Source: Perilla frutescens
Taxonomy: Eukaryota > Streptophyta > Magnoliopsida > Lamiales > Lamiaceae
DNA: 64,000 bases
Direction of reading: 5' to 3'
Assembly (NCBI GenBank): GCA_026008535.1
Contig: BRKX01000018.1
Location: forward strand, 19,910,088-19,974,087
In this document: positions 1 through 11,400 of the stretch, one piece after another
Numbering within the stretch: the stretch's first letter is position 1
Layout of the letters: every line of letters starts with the position of its first letter
Program-made: the position numbers and the translations under genes
Notes under the pieces: model-generated
The model's input: only the letters and a program-made list of their open reading frames with translations
What the model was told of the DNA's origin: nothing
Databases searched by the model: none

Positions 1-1017
1 GTTTCGGTTTCTATCCTAGAGAACCGATTCTAGTTCAGTTCAATTTCAATTTGGACGTTCAAAAACCGAAAATAACCGAACCGATTAAATTTAAATAATG
101 TAAAAATAATATTTAATATTGTTTAAACCCAGGCCCAATCCATAACATATTCACATAAATTGAATTAATTGATCCAGCCCAATCCATTCCTCATTTAAGC
201 CCAACTCGTTTCTTAGATTATATCAGCAAAATATAGATTGAACAATTAAAATTATATTTATTTAATTAAAAAAAACAGATTGCAGCCCAATTTTGTAAAC
301 CTAATTCTAAAAATCACAATTCAACATCGTGTCTCCCACATCTGCCATCGCCCCATCTCCTCTGACCTCTTACTCTCTCACCTCCCGACTGCCATGGCTT
401 GAGCAAGTGCCGATTCGACCTCTTTCAACGAGCCTCCATCAAAAACTCTCTCACGTCGTTGCAGCAGGCAGCAGCAACAGTAGTAGCCTTGGACGCAATA
501 GCTCCCCTCCTCGTCTCCAGCAACTTCGACAAGCGACAACACTCAGCAAGTTTTCTTCTTTTTCTTTCAATTTCTTGTCGAAAATTACCAAAAGAATTGA
601 AGCTCATATGTGAATGTGATACTTGCTGTGTAATTTCAGGTTTGAATTTCAATTCAATTTTATTTAAAGCTCAACCTGTAATGTTCTATTTCATTTCCCC
701 AAAGTATAAATAATCAAGAAAATTAATTAGAAGTAATAATTGAAGTAGTTCACTATGCACGCAATTCTGAATTCTCCAACACTTGATCTGTACGCATTTC
801 TTGATTGCTTGTTCATGCAAAACGAAAACAGTTGTATTTTTTTTTGTGATTTTCGGTTTGATGAACACCGACCGAAACCGAACCGATTAGATCGGTTTCG
901 GTTCGGCTGGTACCTCACTTCGGTTCGACTTCGGTTCTACTTTTTTCGGTTTTGGTCTACTTCGGTTTTACCAGTTCGGTCCGGTTCGGTTCGGTTCGGA
1001 CCGAATGCACACCCCTA
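1..1017. mobile_element. Non-autonomous hAT-like element, right part (left end outside window)
   Basis: Both ends of this stretch are rich in CGGTT/AACCG repeats, as in subterminal regions of plant hAT elements. The right border reads TGCACACCCCTA, the reverse complement of a TAGGGGTGTGCA-type hAT terminus. The next 8 bases, CTAATTAG, are a possible target duplication, but the left border is not in the window, so it cannot be tested. The middle (about 300-620) is C-rich then AG-rich and looks like the leader of a former autonomous element. The short open frames there show no transposase motif. The element lies against, or within, the LTR of the antisense copia element to its right. Confidence 0.55.
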
Positions 1018-1025
1018 CTAATTAG

Positions 1026-1329
1026 TGTACTAGAATAATCAGCTAGCCAAGATAAACTAACTATCAGATTATTCTACGGTGTACCGATGGTGGGTTCATG
1101 ACTATCTAAGCCGTGAGCTTTTAATACCATGCAAGAATACCAATGATATAATCTTTACCATGTATGCATACTCACACTATATCATTTACAATGCAAGTAT
1201 ATGGAACTGACAGATATATAATAAATAATGCACACAGCGACTGCAATAATTTATTCAATCTATATCATCAAAATATTGTAACATTGTATGTATACAAAAA
1301 GACAGGTCTTCTAGTATACAAAACTAACA
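1026..1329 (-). repeat. Copia 3' LTR fragment, antisense
   Basis: On the minus strand the copia coding remnant is followed by a purine-rich AGTGAGAGAT, then TGTTAG, which fits a polypurine tract and LTR start at 1329. The stretch down to the hAT border at about 1025 is AT-rich and non-coding. The far LTR end is not visible, so the hAT element may have inserted inside the LTR. The boundary is inferred from the tract and the TG dinucleotide only. Confidence 0.45.
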
Positions 1330-1429
1330 ATCTCTCACTTATACTTGAAGCATTTCTTTCAAATATAAAAACAAAACTGGCTTAAAATCTCCAACTAAAC
1401 TAAATCTCAAAACAGAATCTCAGGTTTGC

Positions 1430-1810
1430 ATCTCACTCCTATTTTCTCCACGTGACCATTGAAGGTCTTGGCCGCCAGGCTCTTCGTGAATGGATCAGAT
1501 CAACCAAGCTGTCATTCGATTCAATCTTGACCACTGCCACATCTCCTCTCTTAATGATTTATTGTATAAGATGATGCTTCTTTTTTATGTGTTTACTCAC
1601 CTTATGGGCTTTGGGTTCCTTCGAATTTGCCACTGCACCAGAGTTATCACAGTATATCGTGATGCTCTTTGACAAATCAGGAACCACGCTCAAGTCCAAT
1701 AAGAAGCTCCGGAGCCAGACAACTTTCTTTGCAGCCTCAGAGGCAACTACATATTCAGTTTCCATGGTAGAATTAGCAATACATTTCTGCTTAATGCTCC
1801 TCTATGTAAT
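1430..1810 (-). pseudogene. Copia pol remnant, RNase H and 3' end
   Basis: Read on the minus strand, the frame carries the Ty1/copia RNase H signatures METEYVVASEAAKKVVWLR and ITIYCDNSGAVANSKEP, followed by AHKVSKHIKKKHHL. Downstream it degenerates into the usual copia tail (NGHVEKIGVRCKP). Two acidic RNase H positions (E of METEY and D of YCDN) remain, but a stop lies just after the HHL motif and the frame upstream is cut by the hAT-like insertion at 1811. The other half resumes at 3016. This is a dead copy of a replicative transposon enzyme. Confidence 0.85.
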
Positions 1811-3015
1811 TAGGGTTGTAAACAAACCGAATCGAAGCGAATATCATCAAGTTCGAATTCGTTTAGAAATTTCAAGTTCGAATTCGAGTTTGAGTTTGAC
1901 TCGAACTTTGAAATGGGATTCGAATTCGAGTTCGATAAAAAAAATTTATGGTCAAATTCGATTCAAGTTCGAATCGAGTTCGATTTGATAACAAATTCGA
2001 CAAACTATTCGATTAATGTTCGACAATAATTTCGTGAGCAAGTTCGACAAATAATTCGATACACCTCATATCGATAAAATTCGATAAATATTCGACAAAA
2101 GTTCAATAAGAAGTTTGAAAAATATTAGACAAAAGTTTGATAGTTTATAATCATCTTCGTGTTCGAAAGCTTAATAGGCAAAAAATAATAAAACAATCAA
2201 GATCAATATAAGTTCTTGATTTCTATGCACCTACATAATTTAAAAATAATATACAAATATGAGTATATCAATAGACAATATGTATCAATTTTAGATTAAT
2301 CATTGACTTTAACTTATTATTAATTTATTATCACATTATGTAAAATAATAGTCTAGTATAAATTATAAATAAAAGATAATAAAAAGAAAGTAATTTATAT
2401 TAATGAATATTAACGTTAAATTATCAAAATTGATTATAAAATCCTATTAACTTTTATTCTAATGCAATATTTATAGTAATCTTGTTTTATTTTATTTTTT
2501 TAAAAATATGAGTTTTAGATATTAAAATAACACTCTAGTATATATTATAATTTATAAATAAAAGATAATAAAAAGAAAGTAATTTATATTATCATATTGG
2601 ATAGTCAAATTTAATTTTAGGGAAGTATACAATATTTTATTCTTGGTAGATCAATTATACTTAAGAGCCGTTTTAAATTTAATTTGATTGAAGTTAAATA
2701 TTTCTTTGGAGCCAACATAAATTTATATATTTTGAAAATTTTAATGTAAGTTTGATTATAAGTTCGTGAACAGATTCGTGAATAAATTCGTGAACAGATT
2801 CGTGAAAGGATTCGTGAACAGGTTCGTGATCAGGTTCGACAACTAAGTTCATTTACATTCGAATTCGAACTATTCGTGAACTATTCGAATTCGGTTCGTT
2901 AAGATAGCTGAATTTAAAAAAAAATTCAAATTCGGTTACTTTGTTTCACGAATCGAATATTTTTCGAACCGACAACCGAATAGATCATGAACTATTTAGG
3001 TTGTTTACAGCCCTA
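1811..3015. mobile_element. Non-autonomous hAT-like element inside copia
   Basis: The ends are TAGGGTTGTAAACA at 1811 and TGTTTACAGCCCTA ending at 3015, a 13/14 inverted match. Subterminal DNA is packed with TTCGAATTCG and TTCGTGAAC motifs on both sides (about 1830-2110 and 2760-2960), and the AT-rich centre has no coding frame. The flanking 8-mers are TATGTAAT (1803-1810) and CACGCAAT (3016-3023), agreeing at 5 of 8 positions with three C/T differences. Removing the element plus one 8-mer keeps the host copia reading frame open across the join, so both boundaries and the 8-bp duplication are well supported. It is about 1.2 kb and needs a transposase from elsewhere. Confidence 0.85.
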
Positions 3016-4297
3016 CACGCAATAGCTCCGTCTCCCAAGGTAAACACATATCATGAGGTAGATTACTCTGATCTTTATTGGCTTGAAAATCTGAGTCTGT
3101 GTAACCTAATGGTACGAGGCTATCGACGCATTATACCAGCATATAATCTCGAGTCCTCTTCGGGTACTTGAGAATATTCTTTACTATAGTCCAGTGTCCT
3201 TGACCAGGATTAGACTGGTATCTACTTACCATGCCCACTGCATAGCAAATATCAGGCCTAGTGTATACATAGCATACATTAGGCTTTCCACAGCCGAAGC
3301 ACACGGAACTCCTTTCATCTCATCTATCTCGGACTGTGTTGGGGACACATATCCTTGGATAGATGAATTCCATGCCTAAAAGGTATAAACCTTTCTTGGA
3401 ATTTTGTATGCTAAACTTAGCTAACACTGTATCGATATAAGTCGCCTGAGACAAGCACAACATCCTTATCTGGCGATCTCAAATGATCTTGATGCCAATG
3501 ACGTGTCCAGCTTCTCCAATATCCTTCATGTCAAACTGCTTGGACAACCATACTCTTATATTTGATAAGACCTTCTTATTGTTTTCAATAATTAAGATAT
3601 AATCAACATAAAGTACGAGGAAAGCTACCACGTTTCCGTCACTCTTGTTGTATACACAGCTATCATCCGGACTTTGTACGAATCCATATGACTTGATAAC
3701 CTCATCAAATCGGATGTTCCAAGATCTCAACACCTGCTTGAGTCCATAAATGGATCTCTTAAGCTTGCACACTAGGTGCTCTTGGCATTTAGCAATAAAA
3801 CCCTCTAGTTGCTTCATGTTGATGTTTTCTTCAAGACTTCTGTTAAAGAAAGCTGTCTTGACATCCATCTGCCAAATCTCATAATCTAAATGAGCGGTAA
3901 TAGACAAGAGAATCCAGATTAGCTTAAGCATGGCTACTGACGAAACAGTTTCCTCACAATCGGTCCTTTCTTTCTGAGTATACCCTTTTGCCACCAGTCT
4001 TGCCATGAAGGTTTCAACCTTCCTGTCAGGTCCTCTCTTGCGTTTGTAGACCCACTTGCATCCAATGAGTTTTACCCCCATCAGGTGGTTTACAAGCTCC
4101 CAGACTTAATTGTGATCCATAGATCCAAGCTCAGACTTCATTGCAGATTTCCAAGAATCTGCATCTTTGTCTTGGACTGCTTTGTCGTAGTTCCTGGGGT
4201 CCAATTCATTTAGTCATTTAGGAATATCTGAAGATTCGCCCAAACCAATGAATCTGTCGGGTTGGCATACAACCCTCCCACTGCGACGAGGCAATTC
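3016..4297 (-). pseudogene. Copia reverse transcriptase region, antisense and inactive
   Basis: The minus strand encodes a copia reverse transcriptase. A 200-residue open stretch (4081-3479) has CKWVYKRKRGPDRKVE, ARLVAKGYTQ, the first catalytic block MDVKTAFFN, IYGLKQ and FDMKDIGEAGHVIGI. The catalytic YVDD box reads YVDY, so the second active-site aspartate is lost. Further 3' (3380-3016) the thumb/connection region (EIDEMKGVPCASAV, TRDYMLV, VPLGYTDSDFQ) is present with stops. At the 5' side homology fades near 4297 (PRRSGRVVCQPDRF, NELDPRNYDKAVQDKDADS). Integrase, gag and the 5' LTR are missing, so this is a 5'-truncated dead copy. Confidence 0.88.
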
Positions 4298-4745
4298 TTT
4301 AATTAAATAATTAAATTCTTTGTATACATGTCATATATTAAAAGAAATTAAATGTTCTTTAATCATGTACAAATTATACATTGCTATTTATAAAATCCTG
4401 TACCTTGAAATATTCCAATTCGATCTTTCTAACATGAATTTTCATTTAGTTCTTAAAATTTAATATTCTTTTTGTTTGTCGTAACAACACAAAATTGATC
4501 TTCTTATCTAATTAATTAGCACATGTGCATATCATTTTATAATTTTTTTAAAATTAAACACAACATATAGAGTTTTAAAATAATCATAATATTATAGATC
4601 TAAAAAAATAATAATTATTTGTGCATGGAGAAATACCAGTTACTTTTAATAAAAATTCGCCATTTTATTTAGACGCAGAGTTTTAATATCCAACAAAATA
4701 CTGATACACTATGATATTTTAGCTGTTTTAGTTTTTTTTAAAGGA
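4298..4745. other. AT-rich intergenic DNA, no gene seen
   Basis: About 450 bases of A/T-rich sequence lie between the truncated copia and the next MITE. I see no open frame of note, no recognised repeat family and no RNA gene. It may include decayed copia sequence too diverged to recognise. Confidence 0.5.
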
Positions 4746-4755
4746 TTTGGCCTAT

Positions 4756-5235
4756 GGAGTTTCTATTTGCACTACTATTTTTACTCTTTGCACCACAAAC
4801 GATTTTTCATTTTCTTTTATTAGTTATAAATTTACCTAAAAGCCCTTACTAATAAATAAATAAATAAATAAATTCGCGTTCCGTTCGAAGTCTTGTGTTC
4901 GAACTTTCTGAATATGTTCGAAGTCTTGTGTTCAAACATGATGGATATGTTCGAAGTCACGTGTTCGAACGGTACTTAAAAAAATTCATGGAGTCCGTTT
5001 GAAAATGGATTTTCGAACACATCATGCTTGTTCGTTTGAAAATTTATTTTTGAACGAGACTTATTTTAAAAATCATGCCTATTCGAAAATGAAATTTCCA
5101 TTTTCGAACAACATTTGATTTTTCTTTTTAAGTAAAAAATATTTAAATAACTTCAAAATTATTTTATTTTTTCTTTTTTTCTTTTATGGTGGAAAGAGTA
5201 ATTTTAGTTGTGAAAATAGAAACTTCCTTTGACGG
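4756..5235. mobile_element. Mutator-like MITE with TTCGAA palindromic repeats
   Basis: The left end (GGAGTTTCTATTTGCAC, continuing to ACTCTTTGCACCA) pairs imperfectly over about 40 bases with the inverted right end near 5190-5227. The flanking 10-mers TTTGGCCTAT (4746-4755) and TTTGACCTAT (5236-5245) match at 9 of 10, consistent with the 9-10 bp duplications of Mutator-like elements. The right end carries about 8 extra bases relative to the left, so the exact border is uncertain. Inside are three 33-bp units starting at 4883, 4916 and 4949, each with GTTCGAA and TTCGAAC arms, and a larger TTCGAAAATG palindrome at about 5080-5105. No coding capacity. It sits about 170 bases upstream of the CCR4-like start codon. 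Confidence 0.55.
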
Positions 5236-5245
5236 TTTGACCTAT

Positions 5246-5412
5246 TACACTGAAAATATGTCATCTTTTTTAATTAATTTTATTTAATAAATTGATGAGA
5301 GAGGAAAATAATTTTAGTTATGCTCTCGCTTACACTTTACAATTGCACGGGTTTACGCCCCTGTATTTCTGGATTTCAAAATTCAAACCGCCACGAACGG
5401 AACGCCGCGATT
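5246..5412 (+). promoter_or_regulatory. 5' leader and proximal promoter region of the CCR4-like gene
   Basis: Composition changes from A/T-rich to mixed just upstream of the start codon at 5413. An AT-rich TTAATTAATTTTATTTAATAA stretch at about 5270-5290 could serve as a TATA-like region. I see no canonical TATA box at a definite spacing, and the transcription start cannot be set from sequence. The Mutator-like MITE ends at 5235, so its palindromes lie within the likely promoter. Confidence 0.3.
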
Positions 5413-8400
5413 ATGGTACGCAGCCGCGACACCCGTGCTGTGACGGCAGAGCAATCTCCTCCTCCTCCACCAGGTTCCCCAGGCACACACCGGCGCCGCC
5501 CCAGCGTTCAACACGGCAGAAAAAGACAAAAGATTGCGTCTTCAGAAACCGAAACACGCATCCGAAGTCAAACCCTAAAACCTAATTTAAACCGCGCGTT
5601 GAGTTCTTGTACGCGCAACCATACCAATTCGCATGTCCGGTGGCCAGATACAAACCGTCGGGAATCGCGCAGGACTCTCTGTAAACGCGAGTGGACTTCT
5701 TCTGCGCGTGATCTCTCCAAATACAATGGTGATGTACAATACACTCACGGGCATTATTTGTAATGATTGAAGTATAAAAAGTTTGAAATTTTCACATTTA
5801 AGGATGTTAATTTGATTGCTCTTTCCGTTACCTCGATTTATTGGCATGAGATGCTTCATTACACAACCATCATTATGGAGAAACTGTTATCTAGCTCTTG
5901 AAACTCAGTGAATTGCATTGCTTCAACAAGCTCTGTTTATCAACCCATGCTATGTTTTCAGTTTATTTGGATGTATCAAAACACAATCTTCCGCTTTTAT
6001 CTTTTGATTTTGGATGGCTCATTGTAAATGTCGAAGATTTTCTGTGTTGATCATTTATCGTAGTTGGACAAGGAGAAATTGTTTGTCCTTAAAAGATATT
6101 GACAGTTTGTCTACGTAATCCTTTGTACCGTGATCAATTTGTGTGTCATGTAGCTTTCTTCCATCTGAGGAACATACTATTTATACGAAGTGACATTTTT
6201 CTTTGGTTGCTGCAGATAGGGTTGTAATTGTATCATATAACTTACTTGGTGTGGAAAATGCAACAAAACATCCTCAATTGTACAGAGGGGTATCACCAGA
6301 GTATTTGGATTGGGAATATCGGAAGAAGCTTATTTGTAAGGAACTCAGGGGTTACCAACCGAGTATCTTGTGTTTTCAGGCAAGTGCTGGTTCTTCCAGC
6401 AGCACTTGTATGTGTACATTGACATTCATGATCAGAGATAAAGTTCATTCATTTTTCATATATAATTGCAATAAAAAACAACTTAGAGTCAATATTATGA
6501 TAAAGAGCGCAGAGCAGAATTTTTTCAGTTTGCAACTTCTTCTAATAACTGCACTTATTAGCTACAAACAGTTTTGTTTGAAAGAAGTATTCCTCTTGAG
6601 GTGAAAATCACAGGGGCTAGATATGGTTAAGATTTTTTCCTTTTCATTCTGGTTTTGGTTCACTTGACATTGAGATCTTTCAATATTGGAAGAAATACAT
6701 AAAATTCTTCTGTCTCTGCTTTATGAGATTTCATAAAGATACTGTGTTATCTTCCCCAAACTTCATGTTTGATTTAATGTTGTACTTTCTAATGCAGCTG
6801 CTTTCATAGTTAACCCTTGTGACTGCAGGAAGTCGATCACTTTGATGATTTGAATAAGATACTTCAGAAAGATGGCTTCAGAGGTCTACACAAGGTTTGT
6901 GTAGAATTATGTCTTCTTTGGTTCACTTTGGCCCTAAAAATAAAGTTTTTGACTGCAACTGGTTTTGGGCACACAAGGCTCGTTCTGGTGAATCGCGCGA
7001 TGGCTGTGCCATATTTTGGAAATTTGATCTGTAAGATATTCCTCTTTTGTCACGATCCCTTATATGTAGTGTACTACAGAAAGAAAGAAATAAAGATAAA
7101 TAGTTGGTTTTCATGTAAGTTGATAGCTAGTGGTATTCTACTGTAGCTTTACTCTGTTGCATGAAGAAAACATTGAGTTCCAGAGGTTTGGCCTTAGAAA
7201 CAACGTTGCTCAATTTTGTATTTTAAAGGTATGTAGATCTTTGGATTTGCTGCAGTGTGGTTAATCGTGCTTTATGTGAAGCTCTAAAAACAGTTTTAGC
7301 TTATAGGAATTTGATTACTCATGAATGTGTATTTGGTTTTTGAATGTAAAACATATCCCTGCACCCTGGTCCTCACTTGGTTTTTATTCTATTAGAGTTT
7401 TGCATTTTTGTGGTGAGCAAAATTCTCTGAACCTGTCACATCTTCTGCCTTCACCTGTCGTATTACATGTTTAGAGCCATCCTTGACTGATTTAAGTAGG
7501 ACTTAATGTATCATTCTAAATCTAAGCTCTTAAGTCCCATGATTCATAGTTGTGAAAGGCATGCCTGGTGCATTATCTGGAAGTGCAGTGTCACTCTTTG
7601 TTACTGTTTTGTTGATGGTATTGTAAAGGGAAAAACCACTCTGCAGGAAAATGCAGTGCCAATAATATGTTCTTCATCATTTGATTTGATCCTTAGCTTG
7701 TGCTCAGAGAGAACTAATTATTGGATCATACTATTAGATGAGCACTAGCCACACATAAGATTCGCAGTTGTTGAACGATCACCTCATTTAAAACTCAAGC
7801 TGGTAGAAAGGAATGTCATTTTAACTTTTTAATTAGTATCTTCAAAATGCCCCCTCATGTCCTAGTGCATTACTTTTGTATTATAACCTTGTGATTTTTT
7901 TTTCAATAAATGGGTGGTGGTGACAGCTGAAAATAGGACCCTTCATTCTATCATTTAAGGAAGTATCTTACTATCTTGAGCATTAGCAAAAAAAGTTTAG
8001 CCATTTTCCTTGTTTGAATGAGCCCCCAACCTACTCAAAGCAAAGTATGGCACATCAGAAATCTGTGCGTCTTCTTTTCTAACTTAATACCAAACCAAAC
8101 TTATTGGTTATTTTCATTAAATTTCCAAGTTGTCTTATCGACTTATTACTTATTCGTCTACTTTTTATTATCTTCCTTTCTTATGCTGAGGTGTGCTGAA
8201 CTTGTTGGCCATCATTGGTACACTACTTTTTGTGCTATATACTGCATAACTTGTACTTTATTACTCAGATGAACCAAGACCTGCACAGTGATGATGCTAC
8301 TTCAAGGTCTCTGCGGCACTATTTATTTATTTATTTTGGTCATTTCTGGTGCATCAACGTTTATTAAATATTCTACATACAGTTTTTTTTCATTAGTTTT

Positions 8401-11400
8401 CTGCTTATCTCATATTACTGACTTTTGAACCTTCCACAGTTTTATTAGTTATAAACCCTTCATAATCTGTGCATCTATGTCTTTCTCAGTGCTACTACCT
8501 CTCGTAGTATAGTGGTTGGAACTACTCATGTCCTATACAACCCTAAACGAGGTGACATCAAACTTGGCCAGGTAATTAAGCCTATAGAAGTTGCCTTTCA
8601 CTTTCATATAGTTCATGCACACAAGCTAAATTCTGAGTAAAAATTGGCATGCAGATGCTTTCTTTAGGGTGTTACTGTTACCCTTTGGATTTGTAAAATT
8701 GATTCAAACTGTCGTAAGGGTGAGCTATTATCTTTTCAGTTCATACTTCATAGTATTTGGCTATTTGCATTCTGTGAATAAATGGACACTACTCCAGAGA
8801 ACACAGATTAAGGTGGTGTAAACAAGGAAGAAGGCCTCCTACCTATTGCCCCTTCCGTTCATTGGCTTACTGGCCAATATAAAGTTATGATGTGCACCTG
8901 TAATAAATTACATATAATGCATTTATGCGTGATTCATGTATACAACATCAATGAAGACTAAGAATGATATCATGCCGAGCTAGGCCACTGATGTTGAACT
9001 CTCCTAGGTGTGAACTCCATATCAACTCATTTACCAAAGTGACAATTTTTAACATTGGTGATGGAATCAAAAGAACATATAGGGACGTATATTCTTAGTT
9101 TTAAAAAGCGCGCTTAAGCGCCAAAAAAGAGCGAAGTGTGGGTTCGGCGCTTTATTTCCGATAAAGCGCACAACCTACAGAAAGCGCATTGAAGCGCTAG
9201 GGTTTTTTTTTTTTTTTTTTTTTTTAAGTTATAATATTGAAATTGAAAGCGGGTTTAGAAATTAGAAATCACCCGTTAGGGCTTGCCTCTCGCCTTCTCT
9301 CTCCCTCACACTCCCTCCCGCCCGCTGCGCCGCCCACCACCGCGCCGCCGACCGCCATGCCGTCTTCCATCTTTTGCCGCTGCCGCCGACGTGAGGATTG
9401 AGGAACATGTCAGTTTTTTTTTTTTTTTATACATCTTGATCAATCTGCCTTTCTGAATCTGAAATTCTGAATTAAAGCATGTCTTTGAATTGTTGTTGAG
9501 TGTTGACTTGTTGTTCTGGTTCATTGTTTTTTTTTTTAGAAGCGTTCTCGTTCTGCCGTTCTGCCGTTCTGGTTCATTGTTATATAGTATTTACATCTTG
9601 AATTTTTGATAAATGATATTTTAAAATTATTTAAGTCATTAAATATCTAAGTGTTTGTAAATTGTAATTCACTTGACTGGTTGTTGACACTTGTTGAGTT
9701 GTTCATTTTGTTATATTCACCTTGAATTCTTGATAAATTTAAGATTATTTAATCTAATATCGTGCAGCCCTTTATTGAGCTTGAGGACTTTGGGGCGGAA
9801 GTGGAGATGGAGGAGGATGAGGAGGAGGACATTGGTGAAGACAAAAATGATAATGGAGATGGAGATGATGAATTTTATGATGATGATTATTAGTTGATTA
9901 CTTGATTTGCTCTTGCTCAATGATCGTACATTAAGACTTTGGATTTATTTTGTGTGAATTTTAAGACTTTCATATGTGTTGCATGATTAATTGTTGCATT
10001 TGTGTGATTTTTTGTTAATTTATAAGTCATATGATATTTTGGGTAGAGAATGTAGTCTAGGTAAATATATTAGAATTTTTTTTTAATTTTGGTGCGCTTC
10101 GCCTACGAAAAGCTCGCTCCCGCCTGCGCTTTTGCGCCTAGGCGCTGGGGCTAGTTTTGCGCTTCGGGGCGCTTTGCGCTTTTTAAAACTAAGCGTATAT
10201 TACAGTTGTTTTCTTATTATAGTTGTTATTTTTGTTATTGATGATGATGATGATCATTCTTAGGAGAAGACGTTCACATCTAAACATCTTTTAGATGACT
10301 GACACCGTTGTTATTTTGTTTTGTGCATTAATGTGAATGTGACATATCACTATCTAAGCTCAACTAAATGCGAATATATAACACCAGCCACCAGTAGCAC
10401 TTGTGCATGCTTTCTCTGCCACTTGTGTTGGAGTCAGCCAGTCAGGTCCTCTTCCATCCATAATAAGGTTCTTAAAGGTGTTCCTCAATGTAGTTTTAGT
10501 TGAATGTGCAAGATAGATACTTGAATAATGAGAAATACATATAATCTTCCTTTAGATCGACTCTATTAGAAAAGAAAATAATAGATATGTACATTTTGTT
10601 CACTTACTGAATTGGTGTTTGTCTTCTAGTACTAGCTGTTAGCTTAATGTACGATCTTGGTGGTTGTAGATGCGGCTGTTTCTTGAGAAAGCCTATGAAT
10701 TGTCACAAGAATGGGGATGCATACCAGTCATCATTACTGGGGACCTGAATAGTTTACCACAGGTATCACATTAACATGAATTGCGAAACAATTTCTATTA
10801 AAACCTGAGCTATGTTATTTTATTATTTACATTTTGCCTGCTCTATCTTTATCCAGAGTGCATTATATGAATTTGTGGCATCATCTAAGGTATTTCCTGG
10901 TTCTTTACCATGGTAGCATTTTTTCTTACATACCCAAGTGATACTTCAATTTTCTTTAACTCCTTCATTATGCAGTTGCATATCCAACAACACGATCGAA
11001 GACAAATATCTGGCCAGATGTTTTCATCTGAATACAGAGGATCCCGACATCTTTATAACCATATAGCAAGGTTTCATATTTTACTCTTTATATTTAATTC
11101 CAGTTGTCTTTATTTGTCAGAATTGAAGACTGCACATCCATATATTGATCTCTAAAGTTGATACTGAATGGGCTGTCTCTGAAACATGGATGGAGATTTG
11201 ATGTCCAAATATTGATTAAATCTTAGCGAATTGTCCTAAGTTTTGCCGTCATGTAGGCATTGTGGTGCCCTTAGATGCAATGGGACTTGCTATTGACATT
11301 TAAACTCTATGCCTTGACGTGCATTAAACGAGATTATTGGTAATTTGACTAATTTCTATGAGTTTATGATATTATTTGGAGATGCGAAGGTATAAATGGC

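Noticed and set aside
329..713. Overlapping open frames in both directions in the first hAT-like element
   Set aside because: Low-complexity Ser/Leu-rich frames in a leader-like region with no transposase motif; frames on both strands indicate composition bias.
4883..4982. 33-bp periodic repeats resembling a CRISPR array
   Set aside because: Only three palindromic units, with no unique spacers, inside a MITE of a plant genome.
9306..9524. Open frame on the minus strand with Arg/Gly-rich end
   Set aside because: Produced by a C-rich leader and poly-T in the hAT derivative; no domain.
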